A stretch of DNA of 64,000 nt. Source: Lachnospiraceae bacterium. Lineage in GTDB: Bacteria; Bacillota; Clostridia; Lachnospirales; Lachnospiraceae. This document shows, piece by piece, positions 8,186-17,130 of this stretch. Positions within the stretch are counted from its first letter, which is position 1, and each line of letters begins with the position of its first letter. The position numbers were made by a program, and so were the translations under genes. Below the pieces are notes generated by a model that was given only the letters and a program-made list of their open reading frames with translations, did no database searches and was not told where the DNA came from. The stretch covers positions 1 through 64,000 of the forward strand of contig CAJTDD010000002.1 of NCBI GenBank assembly GCA_910574885.1. Reading direction: 5' to 3'.

Positions 8186-8992
8186 TCATTGAAATATCTT
8201 CTTATAAATATTCAAGTCCTCTTCCTTGAACACGTTGAATACCACCCGCTCAAGGGCAGAAGACGACAGATAGCGGTCTACGGTATCGACTGCAATCCTT
8301 GCCGCCAGCTTGCCCGGGAAATGGAACTCCCCAGTCGAGATACAGCAGAATGCTATGGAATGAAGCCCTTTCTTCTCGGCCAGTTTCAGGCAATTAAGAT
8401 AGCAGGATTTCAGTTCCTCCTTCTGCTTTTCCGTCACTTTCATCCCTACAATCGGCCCTACCGTATGGAGGACATATTTTGCCGGAAGGTTATACCCCTT
8501 CGTAATCTTCGCCTTCCCTGTCGGCTCTTCATGCCCCTGCTTCTCCATAATAGCGGCGCACTCATTGCGCAGTTGGATTCCTGCTGCCGAGTGGATCGCA
8601 TTGTCAATACATCCGTGGCATGGCACAAAGCACCCGAGAAGCTGGCTGTTTGCCGCATTGACGATGGCATCTGCCCCAAGCCTTGTAATGTCCCCTCGCC
8701 ACAGAGAGATTCTGTCTGCATTACGGATTTCCCTGCACGGGTAAATATCCCGGATTACCGGAATCTCCGGTATATCCACAATCCCTTTTTCTTCTGCTTC
8801 GTCTTTAAGCAGCTCATCCTGCATCTCTAGAAAATCCTCTGCGGCCTCCCCCGGAAAACGCACGTTCATAAGACTTCGCAGAAGCCGCCTTTTCCCTTCA
8901 TAGCCCACAGGCTCCGGGACTGTCTCATAGCCTTCCCTTTCATGCTTCAGATAATGAATCAAACTCTCGACCCGCTCTTCCCTCGTCATCAT
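8186..8992 (-). CDS. Zn-type macrodomain protein-ADP-ribose hydrolase
   Basis: 268 residues: a helical N-terminal region of about 90 residues, then a macrodomain. Diagnostic stretches are GDITRLGADAIVNAANSQLLG (ADP-ribose pocket), GCFVPCHGCIDNAIHSAAG (the Cys/His motif of the zinc-dependent macrodomains of Firmicutes), TKGYNLPAKYVLHTVGP and STGEFHFPGKLAA. Family members remove ADP-ribose from modified proteins. In Staphylococcus and Streptococcus this type is encoded next to a SirTM sirtuin and a lipoylated GcvH-like carrier; none is present here, so this copy is stand-alone. GGGAGG precedes two consecutive ATG codons at 8992 and 8989; either may be used. Confidence 0.9.
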   Translation of the reverse strand: MMTREERVESLIHYLKHEREGYETVPEPVGYEGKRRLLRSLMNVRFPGEAAEDFLEMQDELLKDEAEEKGIVDIPEIPVIRDIYPCREIRNADRISLWRGDITRLGADAIVNAANSQLLGCFVPCHGCIDNAIHSAAGIQLRNECAAIMEKQGHEEPTGKAKITKGYNLPAKYVLHTVGPIVGMKVTEKQKEELKSCYLNCLKLAEKKGLHSIAFCCISTGEFHFPGKLAARIAVDTVDRYLSSSALERVVFNVFKEEDLNIYKKIFQ

Positions 8993-9076
8993 TTGTCCCT
9001 CCCTCTTCTTTCAGCAAATAATACATCCTCATATCAAGCACTTTCCCATCTGCTGTTATGGCAAATGAATATTTCT

Positions 9077-10777
9077 TTACTGCCCGTATATAACCTTACA
9101 GCTCTTTTTATAACACGCAATTCCGTATTTATGAATCGTCTCCATTCCCTCCTTCCTCAGGGATACACTATACCCGCAATCTTCAATCTGCTTTATTGCT
9201 TTTCGGCACGCCGCATCAAATGCACCATTTTCCGCATACTTTACCTCAATAATACACCCAATTTTTTCAGCCGGAACTATAATCTTTATATCCGTATACC
9301 CAATACCAGACTCTATATTAGACTTGGCAACCCAACTGCTTTCTACATTTAAAAGACCTAAAAGCAGACCATGGTAAAAATTCTCTTTCCTTTCACTTTT
9401 TACCGCCGTGTCACGGATACTGATTGAATCCGCAAGGAACTCGTTAAAAAGCGTTTGGACGCTCTCTGCATCGCCGCCTTTTATTGCAGCGCAAAACTGT
9501 CTCCACTGTTCTGTTTTCTTGGTTATTTCCCCCTCGAACCAAGAACGTATTTTGTCTTCATAAATTCCACGGATTTCTCTATTGGGAATTACCAGCCTAT
9601 GGATTCTGCCATTAGGCTTCTCTTTATCCGTCAAATATCCGGCGGCATAAAGAACACTCCACAGATATGTCTGCCTCTTTTTGATATCACTGCTGTCCAA
9701 ATCAGTATATGTCAGTTCCGGAATGATTTCTTTTTCTATACATTCTCCAGAAATCAACATCTCGATTTCCGCTTTTGTAGATTCCGCAGCATTTTTAAGG
9801 ATATCCTGAATGATCGCATTACTGCTGCTGTTAGCCCAGTGCGGCTCCATCGCCGCATCCTTTGAGACTCTCAGCATATCGCACTGGCTAATCACATCCC
9901 ATGGGCAATAAACGTCCACATTACCAAAATGGTATCCGTCATACCATTCCTTCATAGCAGGAAAGCATTTTTCTGCGCCGTAATATCTCAGCATCTCTTT
10001 CACTTCCATATCCGTAAAGCCAAAATATTCCGCATAATCCGTATTTGAAACCGATCGAACTTTAAAATTATTCAGCCCTGTAAAAATACTCTCCTTTGCA
10101 ATCTGCAGACAGCCTGTGATTACGGCAAAATATAGATTCACGTTTGTCTTTAGAGCCTGACTGAACAATGACCGGATCAATTGAATCATCTGTGGGTAAT
10201 ACCCTGCCTGATGGGCTTTGTCTAACGGCACGTCGTACTCGTCAATCAAAACAAGAACCTTAGAATCATAATGTTTGCCGAGTACTTCTGTCATCAGCCT
10301 TATACTGCCATAAAGGACAGAGTTCTTTTCAAATTCCTCATCCAAAAGTTTCCTGAATTTTGCCTTCTGGGAGCTTGTCAGCCTATTACTTTCCAGAAGA
10401 AACCCAAATCTTTCCGCCTCCTCACTGATACGTGCGCCAAGCAGGTCATACGCTGCCTGGAAATTCTCGCCCTCCACATCCTTTAGGCTGATTGAAATCA
10501 CCGGATACTTACCCATATGCCGCTCCCAAAGCTCTTTCTCCCTTGATATTTCAAGCCCTTCAAACAAAGATGCGTCTGCGCCTATTTCAAAGAATGACTT
10601 GAGCATATCCATATTCAGGCTCTTACCAAAACGCCGCGGACGTGTAAAGAGATTGACACTCCCTCTTGTCCTGAGAAGCTCTGCAATGAACCCGGTTTTG
10701 TCCACATAGTAAAAATGCTCGGATTTGAAATCCCGAAAAAACTCAACGCCTATCGGGAGCTTCTTCATCACAGCCAT
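9077..10777 (-). CDS. AAA-ATPase-like / PD-(D/E)XK (DUF1703) protein
   Basis: 566 residues. The N-terminal AAA-ATPase-like domain starts with LPIGVEFFRDFKSEHFYYVDKT, has a Walker A-type RPRRFGKSLN (about 46-55) and Walker B LVLIDEYDVPLD (about 176-187). The C-terminal DUF1703 part ends in a PD-(D/E)XK nuclease-like core, with Asp in GYTDIKI and the E-x-K in CIIEVKYA. This is a very common multicopy family in Clostridia and Bacteroidetes; a biochemical role is not established, and a selfish or defence function has been suggested. GAGGAGG lies before the ATG. An exact 12-bp inverted repeat at 10823-10850 lies in its promoter region. Confidence 0.85.
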   Translation of the reverse strand: MAVMKKLPIGVEFFRDFKSEHFYYVDKTGFIAELLRTRGSVNLFTRPRRFGKSLNMDMLKSFFEIGADASLFEGLEISREKELWERHMGKYPVISISLKDVEGENFQAAYDLLGARISEEAERFGFLLESNRLTSSQKAKFRKLLDEEFEKNSVLYGSIRLMTEVLGKHYDSKVLVLIDEYDVPLDKAHQAGYYPQMIQLIRSLFSQALKTNVNLYFAVITGCLQIAKESIFTGLNNFKVRSVSNTDYAEYFGFTDMEVKEMLRYYGAEKCFPAMKEWYDGYHFGNVDVYCPWDVISQCDMLRVSKDAAMEPHWANSSSNAIIQDILKNAAESTKAEIEMLISGECIEKEIIPELTYTDLDSSDIKKRQTYLWSVLYAAGYLTDKEKPNGRIHRLVIPNREIRGIYEDKIRSWFEGEITKKTEQWRQFCAAIKGGDAESVQTLFNEFLADSISIRDTAVKSERKENFYHGLLLGLLNVESSWVAKSNIESGIGYTDIKIIVPAEKIGCIIEVKYAENGAFDAACRKAIKQIEDCGYSVSLRKEGMETIHKYGIACYKKSCKVIYGQ

Positions 10778-10822
10778 AATATTTCCTCCTCATTGACCCT
10801 TCTGGTCTTTTAAAAACTTTGG

Positions 10823-10850
10823 GTTCTATTTATATTATTATAAATAGAAC
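10823..10850. promoter_or_regulatory. 12-bp inverted repeat, possible operator
   Basis: GTTCTATTTATA (10823-10834) and TATAAATAGAAC (10839-10850) are exact complements around TTAT. It lies 46 nt upstream of the AAA/PD-(D/E)XK gene start, in the divergent intergenic region, so it may be an operator or a 5' leader hairpin of that gene. Confidence 0.45.
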
Positions 10851-10932
10851 TGTTGAAAATAGCAATACTATCCCACATTTCAACGAGCGCTTAGTGTTCC
10901 AAAATATTGCTTACTTACAAGAAACTGTCAAC

Positions 10933-10961
10933 TTGTCAGAATTCAATATGTGTCGTATAAT
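10933..10961 (+). promoter_or_regulatory. Sigma-70 promoter of the TelA operon
   Basis: TTGTCA at 10933-10938, 17-bp spacer, TATAAT at 10956-10961, about 50 nt before the first gene of the operon. Confidence 0.8.
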
Positions 10962-11012
10962 GTAGAATATACAATTATCGCTTAACGATTTAAGCCGAAC
11001 GGGAGGGGATGT

Positions 11013-11744
11013 ATGAATAAATATATAAAATTAATCCTGGCAAACCTATCCATCGCAGCCGCAGCAATCGTCCTGTATTCGCCGGGCCTGATAAATCTAA
11101 GGCTGTCCGACTACAGCATTTTCCGGGCAGGAATGTCCATCATCGCAGCGCTGCTCCTCATCCTTGCCTTCTTTCTAATCAATATCCGGCTCCTTCGGGA
11201 ACCAGACCGGAACCCCGTCCTGTTAGACGACGTCCATGACCTTGACGAAGCCAAGGATATCCTGAGAAGCCACTGCGAAGGAAAGTATTTTGGAAGTCTG
11301 GCGAGGACGGCGTCCGAACAGCTTGACCGCATTTTCCAGTGCCGACAACGGCTTTCTGGCATCCTGTCCCAGAAGTTCACCCGGGGAACCATGAGCTTCG
11401 ACAAGTTTGACAGCGTAGGGGCAGCGGCGGAATCTTCCGCTATCAAAAATGTAGTCGCAATGGCAAACCGGATGCGGCTCTTCGACGAGAAAGAATATGC
11501 CAGGCTTCAGCATTACCGGGAGGACGACATCCCCGACGACATCCAGGAGGAACAGCTCCACCTGTACCAGAAGAATTTTGACGACGTCCGTTCAACCATC
11601 GCCCACAACGAAAAGATACTGCTGAAACTGGACGCGCTCACCATGGAAATCGCCTCGTCTTCTTCCGGGGAAGACGCAGACGCCAACAATGAGCTAATCG
11701 GTGAAATCGAACGTCTCATCGACGAAACAAAATATTATCAATAA
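11013..11744 (+). CDS. Two-TM membrane protein, XpaC-like position
   Basis: 243 residues with two hydrophobic helices near the N-terminus (about 5-26 and 35-58) followed by a long soluble, charged, probably coiled-coil region. I do not see a named domain. In Bacillus-type genomes telA homologues are next to xpaC, whose product likewise has two N-terminal membrane helices and a helical tail; this gene may be its counterpart, but that is inference from layout and topology. GGGAGGGG precedes the ATG, and a clear promoter lies upstream. It begins a three-gene operon with the solute-binding/VWA protein and TelA; the gap to the next gene is 29 nt. Confidence 0.6.
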   Translation: MNKYIKLILANLSIAAAAIVLYSPGLINLRLSDYSIFRAGMSIIAALLLILAFFLINIRLLREPDRNPVLLDDVHDLDEAKDILRSHCEGKYFGSLARTASEQLDRIFQCRQRLSGILSQKFTRGTMSFDKFDSVGAAAESSAIKNVVAMANRMRLFDEKEYARLQHYREDDIPDDIQEEQLHLYQKNFDDVRSTIAHNEKILLKLDALTMEIASSSSGEDADANNELIGEIERLIDETKYYQ

Positions 11745-11773
11745 CAGCATTACCTGAATCAGGAGGACTACCT

Positions 11774-13459
11774 ATGAACAAGAAAGCAATCGGGATATTA
11801 GCCTGTGTCATTGTAATTGTATGCGCCGCAGTCTTCGGCGGCATCTATGTCACACGCAATATCGGGAAATCAGAAAAAGTAATATCAGAAGAAAGCGCCG
11901 AAAAGCGTCTCGCCAAGATGGTAGACAAGATTAACCCGGAGACCGGAACCCCTGTCAAATCCCCAATCGAGTACGACTCTGCCGAGGATGAAGCCGACGA
12001 GCTGCCGGACATCGACACCTGTAAAGTCATGGTGGAGGCAGAAACCAGCCTGTACGCCGAGATTTACTCCTCCCCGGAGAAGGCGGGCAGCGGAACGGAC
12101 GGCTGGCTTTGCGAGATGGCAGAGGAATTCAACGAACACGGCTACGAGGTGGGCGGGCAGAAGGTTTCCGTCCAGATCCGCAACGTCAACAGCGGGCAGG
12201 CGTTGGATTACATCGCCACAGGGAAAGCCGTTCCGGAAGGTTTCGCCCCTTCCAGCATGCTCTGGGTAGACATGCTGAACGCAAAAGGAACCGCTACGGA
12301 AACGATTTCCGAAAGCCTGGTGGGCAACGTAGCCGGTATCCTGCTTTCCTCCAAGACCAACGAACAAATCGTAGAGAAATACGGAAGCGTAGACCTGAAA
12401 GCCATCACGGAGGCAACCGAGGCAGGAGAATTCGCAATGGGGTATACCAATCCCTTTGCCAGCAGCGCAGGCTTGAATTTCCTAATCTGCACCCTGGAGC
12501 GGTACGATCTGGAGAATCCGCTGTCTGAAACTGCTACAGCCGGGTTCCAGAAATTCCAGAAAAATGTGCCTTTTGTGGCCCTGACCACTATGCAGATGCG
12601 GGAAGCAGCGGAAAACGGCTCTCTGGACGGTTTTATCATGGAGTACCAGTCCTATTCCAACGATACCCTTCTGTCCAGTAATTACACCTTTACCCCATAC
12701 GGCTACCGCCATGACAACCCATTGGTCAGCGTAGACTCTGCAAGCCCGGAGCAAAAGGAGATTCTGAAACTTTTTTCCGAATACTGCGGGACGGAAAAAG
12801 CTATGGCGCGGGCAACGGAGTACGGCTTCAACGGCATGAAGGACTATACCTGCGAATACCAGCCTGTCTCCGGGGATATCCTGACAGCCGCCCAGAAACT
12901 TTACAAGACCAACAAAGATAACGGAAGGCCGGTCATCGGCGTGTTCGTGACGGACGTTTCCGGAAGCATGGACGGCGAACCGCTGATTGCCCTCCAGACA
13001 TCCTTGATTAACAGCATGAAATACATCAACCCGGAAAATTATATCGGCCTTGTGAGTTATGCAGACGACGTGACCATCGAACTTCCAATCGGGCAGTTCA
13101 ATCTGGAGCAGCAGACTTATTTTAAAGGAAGCGTAGAAAACCTCTACGCATCCGGCGGCACGGCAACCTTTGACGCAATCTGCGTTGCGCTTGATATGAT
13201 CCGCAAGCAGATGGAGGAATACCCGGACGCAAAGCCCATGCTGTTTGTACTGAGCGACGGGGAGACCAATGTGGGTTATAACCTGCACGATATCCGGGAT
13301 GTTTTAAGCGGCCTGAAGATTCCGGTCTATACTATTGGCTACAATGCCGACCTGTCCGCTTTGCAGAGCATCAGCTCCGTAAATGAGGCGGCAAGTATCG
13401 ACGCGTCCACCGACGACGTCGTTTACCAGCTGAAAACTTTATTTAATGCGAATATGTAA
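11774..13459 (+). CDS. Membrane-anchored solute-binding + VWA domain protein
   Basis: 561 residues. An N-terminal hydrophobic helix (about 5-27) without a lipobox Cys suggests a membrane anchor with an extracellular body. Residues about 85-370 resemble a periplasmic-binding-protein-like domain (FAMGYTNPFASSAGLNFL). Residues about 385-560 are a von Willebrand A domain with a full MIDAS: DVSGSMDG (about 393-400), a Thr in GGTATFDA and Asp in LSDGETN. VWA domains bind metal and protein ligands. Sitting between a two-TM protein and TelA, it probably forms the external sensor or scaffold of an envelope-stress complex. AGGAGG lies upstream of the ATG. The domain assignments are firm for VWA and moderate for the binding-protein part. 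Confidence 0.75.
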   Translation: MNKKAIGILACVIVIVCAAVFGGIYVTRNIGKSEKVISEESAEKRLAKMVDKINPETGTPVKSPIEYDSAEDEADELPDIDTCKVMVEAETSLYAEIYSSPEKAGSGTDGWLCEMAEEFNEHGYEVGGQKVSVQIRNVNSGQALDYIATGKAVPEGFAPSSMLWVDMLNAKGTATETISESLVGNVAGILLSSKTNEQIVEKYGSVDLKAITEATEAGEFAMGYTNPFASSAGLNFLICTLERYDLENPLSETATAGFQKFQKNVPFVALTTMQMREAAENGSLDGFIMEYQSYSNDTLLSSNYTFTPYGYRHDNPLVSVDSASPEQKEILKLFSEYCGTEKAMARATEYGFNGMKDYTCEYQPVSGDILTAAQKLYKTNKDNGRPVIGVFVTDVSGSMDGEPLIALQTSLINSMKYINPENYIGLVSYADDVTIELPIGQFNLEQQTYFKGSVENLYASGGTATFDAICVALDMIRKQMEEYPDAKPMLFVLSDGETNVGYNLHDIRDVLSGLKIPVYTIGYNADLSALQSISSVNEAASIDASTDDVVYQLKTLFNANM

Positions 13460-13536
13460 CTCTATTCAATCAGAAGTCGGAAGGCAGCTTTTACATATGC
13501 AGCTTTCATCATCTATCCACTTAGGAGGGAACAATT

Positions 13537-14721
13537 ATGAGCGGATTTTCACTGGATTTACCAACCACGAAAGAAAGCTCCGGCGGATTCTCACTGGATC
13601 TGCCGGATACAGAAGCAATCAAGAAAGAGGTTGCCGCAGAACTGGCGCCTACCCCTGAGGAGAAGACGGTCATTACCAATGTGGTCAAAGACAAGGCTGA
13701 CCAGATTATGGCAGTTGATTTGGATTCTCTTGCCCAGCGCCGGGAATTTGTCCAAGTGGTCGAGACATTCGGCTCGGATTTGGTGCGGCAGTCACAGACA
13801 AAGAACAGCATTTTGCAGAAACGGATGGGGGATTTTAGCCGCGCCGGAGGAGAATCCGGCGAAGTTGCACGGGGACTCGAAGACTTGTCCATCAAGATGC
13901 GTGATTTAGACCCGTCAGGGCTCGATTTTACCAAGACGGGCGTCCTTGGCAAGGTCTTCAACCCTATCCGCAGATATTTCGAGCGGTTCAAGACCGCCGA
14001 CGCTGAGATTGCGGGTATCGTGAAAACTTTGGAAAAGGGGCGGACGGTTTTAAAAAATGACAATACCACTCTGGAAATTGAACAGGCGGCAATGCGGGAT
14101 TTGACGAAGCAGCTGACACAGAAGATTGAGCTTGGCTCGCAGCTTGACAGCTACCTTGCAAACGCCGTGGAAAACGCAAAGATTTCCGGTGATTCTGAGG
14201 AACGTATCAAATTCGTTGAAGAAGAAATCATTTTCCCGCTCCGGCAAAGGCTGATGGATTTCCAGCAATTACTGGTGGTGAACCAGCAGGGAATCATCGC
14301 TATGGAAGTGATACGGAAGAACAATCTGGAACTGATCCGCGCCGTAGATCGGGCGCAGACGGTGACGGTCGCAGCCCTTCGTGTGGCGGTGACGGTTGCA
14401 GGCGCTTTGTATAACCAGAAGATTGTACTGGAAAAAGTCCAGATGCTCAATGCGGCCACCAATGATATGATCAGCGCCACATCCCGGATGCTGAAAGAAC
14501 AGGGAACCGCTATCCAGCGGGAAGCCGTGGAGGCAAGCATCTCGCCGGATACCCTGAAACAGGCGTTTGCGGACACCCTGTCTGCATTGGATGACATCAG
14601 CACTTACAAGGCTAAGGCATTGCCGCAGATGGCACAGACGATTCAGGACTTCCGCACGATTGCGGACGAAGGGGAACGGCAGCTTACACGGATGGAAAAA
14701 GGGAGAACCGTAGGATTCTAA
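13537..14721 (+). CDS. telA: TelA/KlaA family toxic anion resistance protein
   Basis: 394 residues, soluble and largely coiled-coil, of the TelA family (PF05816). Typical features are a variable N-terminus with a repeated GFSLDLP (about 3-9 and 17-23), the FNPIRRYFERF stretch (about 148-158) and the conserved RAVDRAQTVTVAALRVAV region (about 268-285). Members are linked to resistance to tellurite and to cell-envelope agents, and co-occur with Ter-type stress genes; the mechanism is not known. AGGAGG sits 7-8 nt before the ATG. It closes the operon, with a strong terminator 37 nt downstream. Confidence 0.9.
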   Translation: MSGFSLDLPTTKESSGGFSLDLPDTEAIKKEVAAELAPTPEEKTVITNVVKDKADQIMAVDLDSLAQRREFVQVVETFGSDLVRQSQTKNSILQKRMGDFSRAGGESGEVARGLEDLSIKMRDLDPSGLDFTKTGVLGKVFNPIRRYFERFKTADAEIAGIVKTLEKGRTVLKNDNTTLEIEQAAMRDLTKQLTQKIELGSQLDSYLANAVENAKISGDSEERIKFVEEEIIFPLRQRLMDFQQLLVVNQQGIIAMEVIRKNNLELIRAVDRAQTVTVAALRVAVTVAGALYNQKIVLEKVQMLNAATNDMISATSRMLKEQGTAIQREAVEASISPDTLKQAFADTLSALDDISTYKAKALPQMAQTIQDFRTIADEGERQLTRMEKGRTVGF

Positions 14722-14757
14722 ACCAGACGTTTATGCCGCTAATGTCTTTACCTATCA

Positions 14758-14787
14758 GGGGGTGTCGGATTTTCCGGCGCCCCCTTT
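14758..14787 (+). terminator. Terminator of TelA operon
   Basis: GGGGGTGTCGGA (14758-14769) pairs with TCCGGCGCCCCC (14773-14784, two G-U pairs) around a TTT loop, followed by TTTC. Confidence 0.8.
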
Positions 14788-14807
14788 CACAAACGAAATA
14801 CACTTCT

Positions 14808-16370
14808 TTAAAACACCTCCCGGCACAGTCTCTCCAACTCATCATGTACGGCTGCGGCTTCTCTTTCGTTGGTCATCGCCACAATGACGTCCCCGGTCTG
14901 CATCTTCGTACTTCCCCTTGGGATAATCTCGTCAGATCCCCTCTGAATCGCGACAATCAGGCAATTCCCCGGCCATTCAATCTCTTTCATCAATGACTCT
15001 TCCAGTTTGGAGCCTTGAAGCACCACAAAATTCTGCAATACTTTCTCTCCATGATCCACAGCCTTTTCTCCGTTCTGCTGCTCCAATATCCTTTCAAGAA
15101 GGCTTTCATAAATCGGCTTCGACCGAAGCAGGGTCGCCACCATATATGCCACAATCGACACAATCGACAATGTCATCATCTCGCTCAGCGTCCCGGTCAT
15201 CTCGAAAATCAATATAATACCAGTCAGCGGGGCGCGCACAATCGCCGCAAAATACCCCGCCATGGCAAGCACAACAAAATTATTGATGTACATCATATCC
15301 AGTCCCATATACTGGACGCCTACCGTTGCAAACGCGCCCCCGATAAAGCCTCCCAACACCAGCAGCGGGAAGAAGATGCCTCCCGGAGCGCCGGAGCCGA
15401 AACAGACTGCCGAAAAGATAAACCTTCCTGCCAGAATGAATAATACCGTACCAAGCATGACGTCTTCCGTCGTCAGATAATCAAGCAGGGCATGTCCGCT
15501 TCCAAGGAATTCTGGCATCGTAAATCCAAGGACGCCGGCACAGAAGAACGGAATCATAAGCTTCTGCGTCACACTGAGCCTCTTTGCATTGCGGTAGAGC
15601 GACTGCACCTTTAGGGTAAACCAGTTATAGAACGCCCCCAGCGCCCCCAGTACGATTCCTAATAACAATATCAGTCCGTAATGTTCCGGCGGCAGCGCGC
15701 CGACAATCTCAAACTGGAACACAGAATCCACTCCCATGACCGTAGTCGCCATAAAATCAGCCGTCAATGATGCCGTCATGACGGATACCAGTACAGATAC
15801 GGAGAAATTCTTATGCACCTCCTCCAGCGAGAACATAACGCCCGCCAGAGGCGCATGGAACGCCGCCGCAAGCCCCGCGCTTGCCCCGCAGGTCAAAAGG
15901 TACTTTTCCTCCGTCACTCCCCGCTCCATTCCTTTGGAGACTCCTTTTCCCACCATCGCCCCAAGCTGGATGGACGGTCCCTCTCTGCCCAATGCCAGGC
16001 CGCCAAGGAGACATAAGAAGCCTCCAAGGAATTTTGCCGGGAGAACCCTCCACCATCTCTGGTCTAATTTCCCTATCATTTCACCCTCAAGCTGCGGAAT
16101 CCCGCTGCCTGATATCATCGGCTCATACTTCAAAAGCTTTCCTACCAGCCATGCCAGCACAAACAATATCAGAAACCATCCTGCAATCCGCACCGGATTC
16201 CCTTTGCAGAATCCAAGAATCATATTCAGCCATTTCCCCGCATATTCCAGGAACATCCGGTACAGCACCATCACAAGCCCGGCAATGCCTCCGACAATCA
16301 GGCCTTCTCCAATCAATACGATCTGAAAATGTTCGGCGCGCTTAATTGTACTTGACGTATCTCTCTCCAC
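14808..16370 (-). CDS. ClC family chloride channel/transporter with TrkA-C domain
   Basis: About 520 residues. The membrane part carries the ClC selectivity motifs GSGIPQ (about 88), GREGP with the gating Glu (about 128) and GSGAPGGIFFP (about 334), plus the coupling-side Glu in SLEEVH (about 183), which points to a H+/Cl- exchanger rather than a pure channel. The last 80 residues form a TrkA-C (RCK_C) regulatory domain. A GTG at 16370 preceded by GAGGGAGGG at ideal spacing is the likely start; an ATG 21 nt upstream has no binding site of its own. It is convergent with the TelA operon. Confidence 0.9.
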   Translation of the reverse strand: MERDTSSTIKRAEHFQIVLIGEGLIVGGIAGLVMVLYRMFLEYAGKWLNMILGFCKGNPVRIAGWFLILFVLAWLVGKLLKYEPMISGSGIPQLEGEMIGKLDQRWWRVLPAKFLGGFLCLLGGLALGREGPSIQLGAMVGKGVSKGMERGVTEEKYLLTCGASAGLAAAFHAPLAGVMFSLEEVHKNFSVSVLVSVMTASLTADFMATTVMGVDSVFQFEIVGALPPEHYGLILLLGIVLGALGAFYNWFTLKVQSLYRNAKRLSVTQKLMIPFFCAGVLGFTMPEFLGSGHALLDYLTTEDVMLGTVLFILAGRFIFSAVCFGSGAPGGIFFPLLVLGGFIGGAFATVGVQYMGLDMMYINNFVVLAMAGYFAAIVRAPLTGIILIFEMTGTLSEMMTLSIVSIVAYMVATLLRSKPIYESLLERILEQQNGEKAVDHGEKVLQNFVVLQGSKLEESLMKEIEWPGNCLIVAIQRGSDEIIPRGSTKMQTGDVIVAMTNEREAAAVHDELERLCREVF

Positions 16371-16470
16371 GGTTTTCCCTCCCTCTTGCATATGTATCTT
16401 CTTCTATTATACAAGAAACGCCGTATTTATCCAAAGATTTTCTGCCTGCAGGGGAAAAATTAACTTTTCC

Positions 16471-16499
16471 TTGAAACCCGCCTTCATACAGACTATACT
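16471..16499 (+). promoter_or_regulatory. Sigma-70 promoter of yfcE-azlCD
   Basis: TTGAAA at 16471-16476, 17-bp spacer, TATACT at 16494-16499. It shows that the coding start is the downstream ATG at 16564 and not the upstream in-frame TTG. Confidence 0.8.
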
Positions 16500-16563
16500 A
16501 TTATGCAGGGAATCGACAAATATCGATTGCCTAATCTATTTTACGGAAAGGACTTTAGATACC

Positions 16564-17130
16564 ATGAGAATATTGATCGCATCTGACATTCACGGAAGCG
16601 CTTACTATCTGAGACAATTACTGAAACGTTATCAGGCCGAACAGCCGGACAAGCTGCTCCTCCTTGGAGATATCCTCTACCATGGTCCGAGGAACGATCT
16701 TCCGGAAGGCTACGCCCCAAAAGAAGTCATAGATCTTCTAAATGACATGAAGGAAGACATCCTGTGCGTCCGCGGGAATTGCGACACAGACGTAGACCAG
16801 ATGGTTTTGGAATTCCCAATCCTTGCCGACTACTGTATCCTGTACGAGCAGGGACATATGATATTTGCAACACACGGACATATCCATAATACTGCCAATC
16901 CACCCATGCTGAAAGCGGGCGATATCCTGCTTCACGGGCATACCCATATCCCTGTAATAGAAGATTTCGGCGGCAAGTATTACATAAACCCAGGTTCTGT
17001 CTCCATCCCTAAGGACGGAAGCGAACACAGCTATATGATGCTGGAAGACGGGGTATTTACATGGAAAAATTTAAACGGAGAGGCTTACCGGCAATTTTGC
17101 CTGCATAGCGGAAGAAACAATGAGTCGTAG
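16564..17130 (+). CDS. yfcE: Metallophosphodiesterase, YfcE/MJ0936 family
   Basis: 188 residues with the full calcineurin-like metallophosphatase signature: SDIHGSA (6-12), GDILYHG (about 40), GNCD (about 72), ATHGHIH (about 96) and HGHTHIP (about 117-123). The family hydrolyses small phosphodiesters with Mn2+ in the cytoplasm; the natural substrate is unclear. GGAAAGGA precedes the ATG. The 3' end overlaps azlC by 11 nt, so it is co-transcribed with the amino-acid exporter genes, with no obvious functional link. Confidence 0.9.
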   Translation: MRILIASDIHGSAYYLRQLLKRYQAEQPDKLLLLGDILYHGPRNDLPEGYAPKEVIDLLNDMKEDILCVRGNCDTDVDQMVLEFPILADYCILYEQGHMIFATHGHIHNTANPPMLKAGDILLHGHTHIPVIEDFGGKYYINPGSVSIPKDGSEHSYMMLEDGVFTWKNLNGEAYRQFCLHSGRNNES

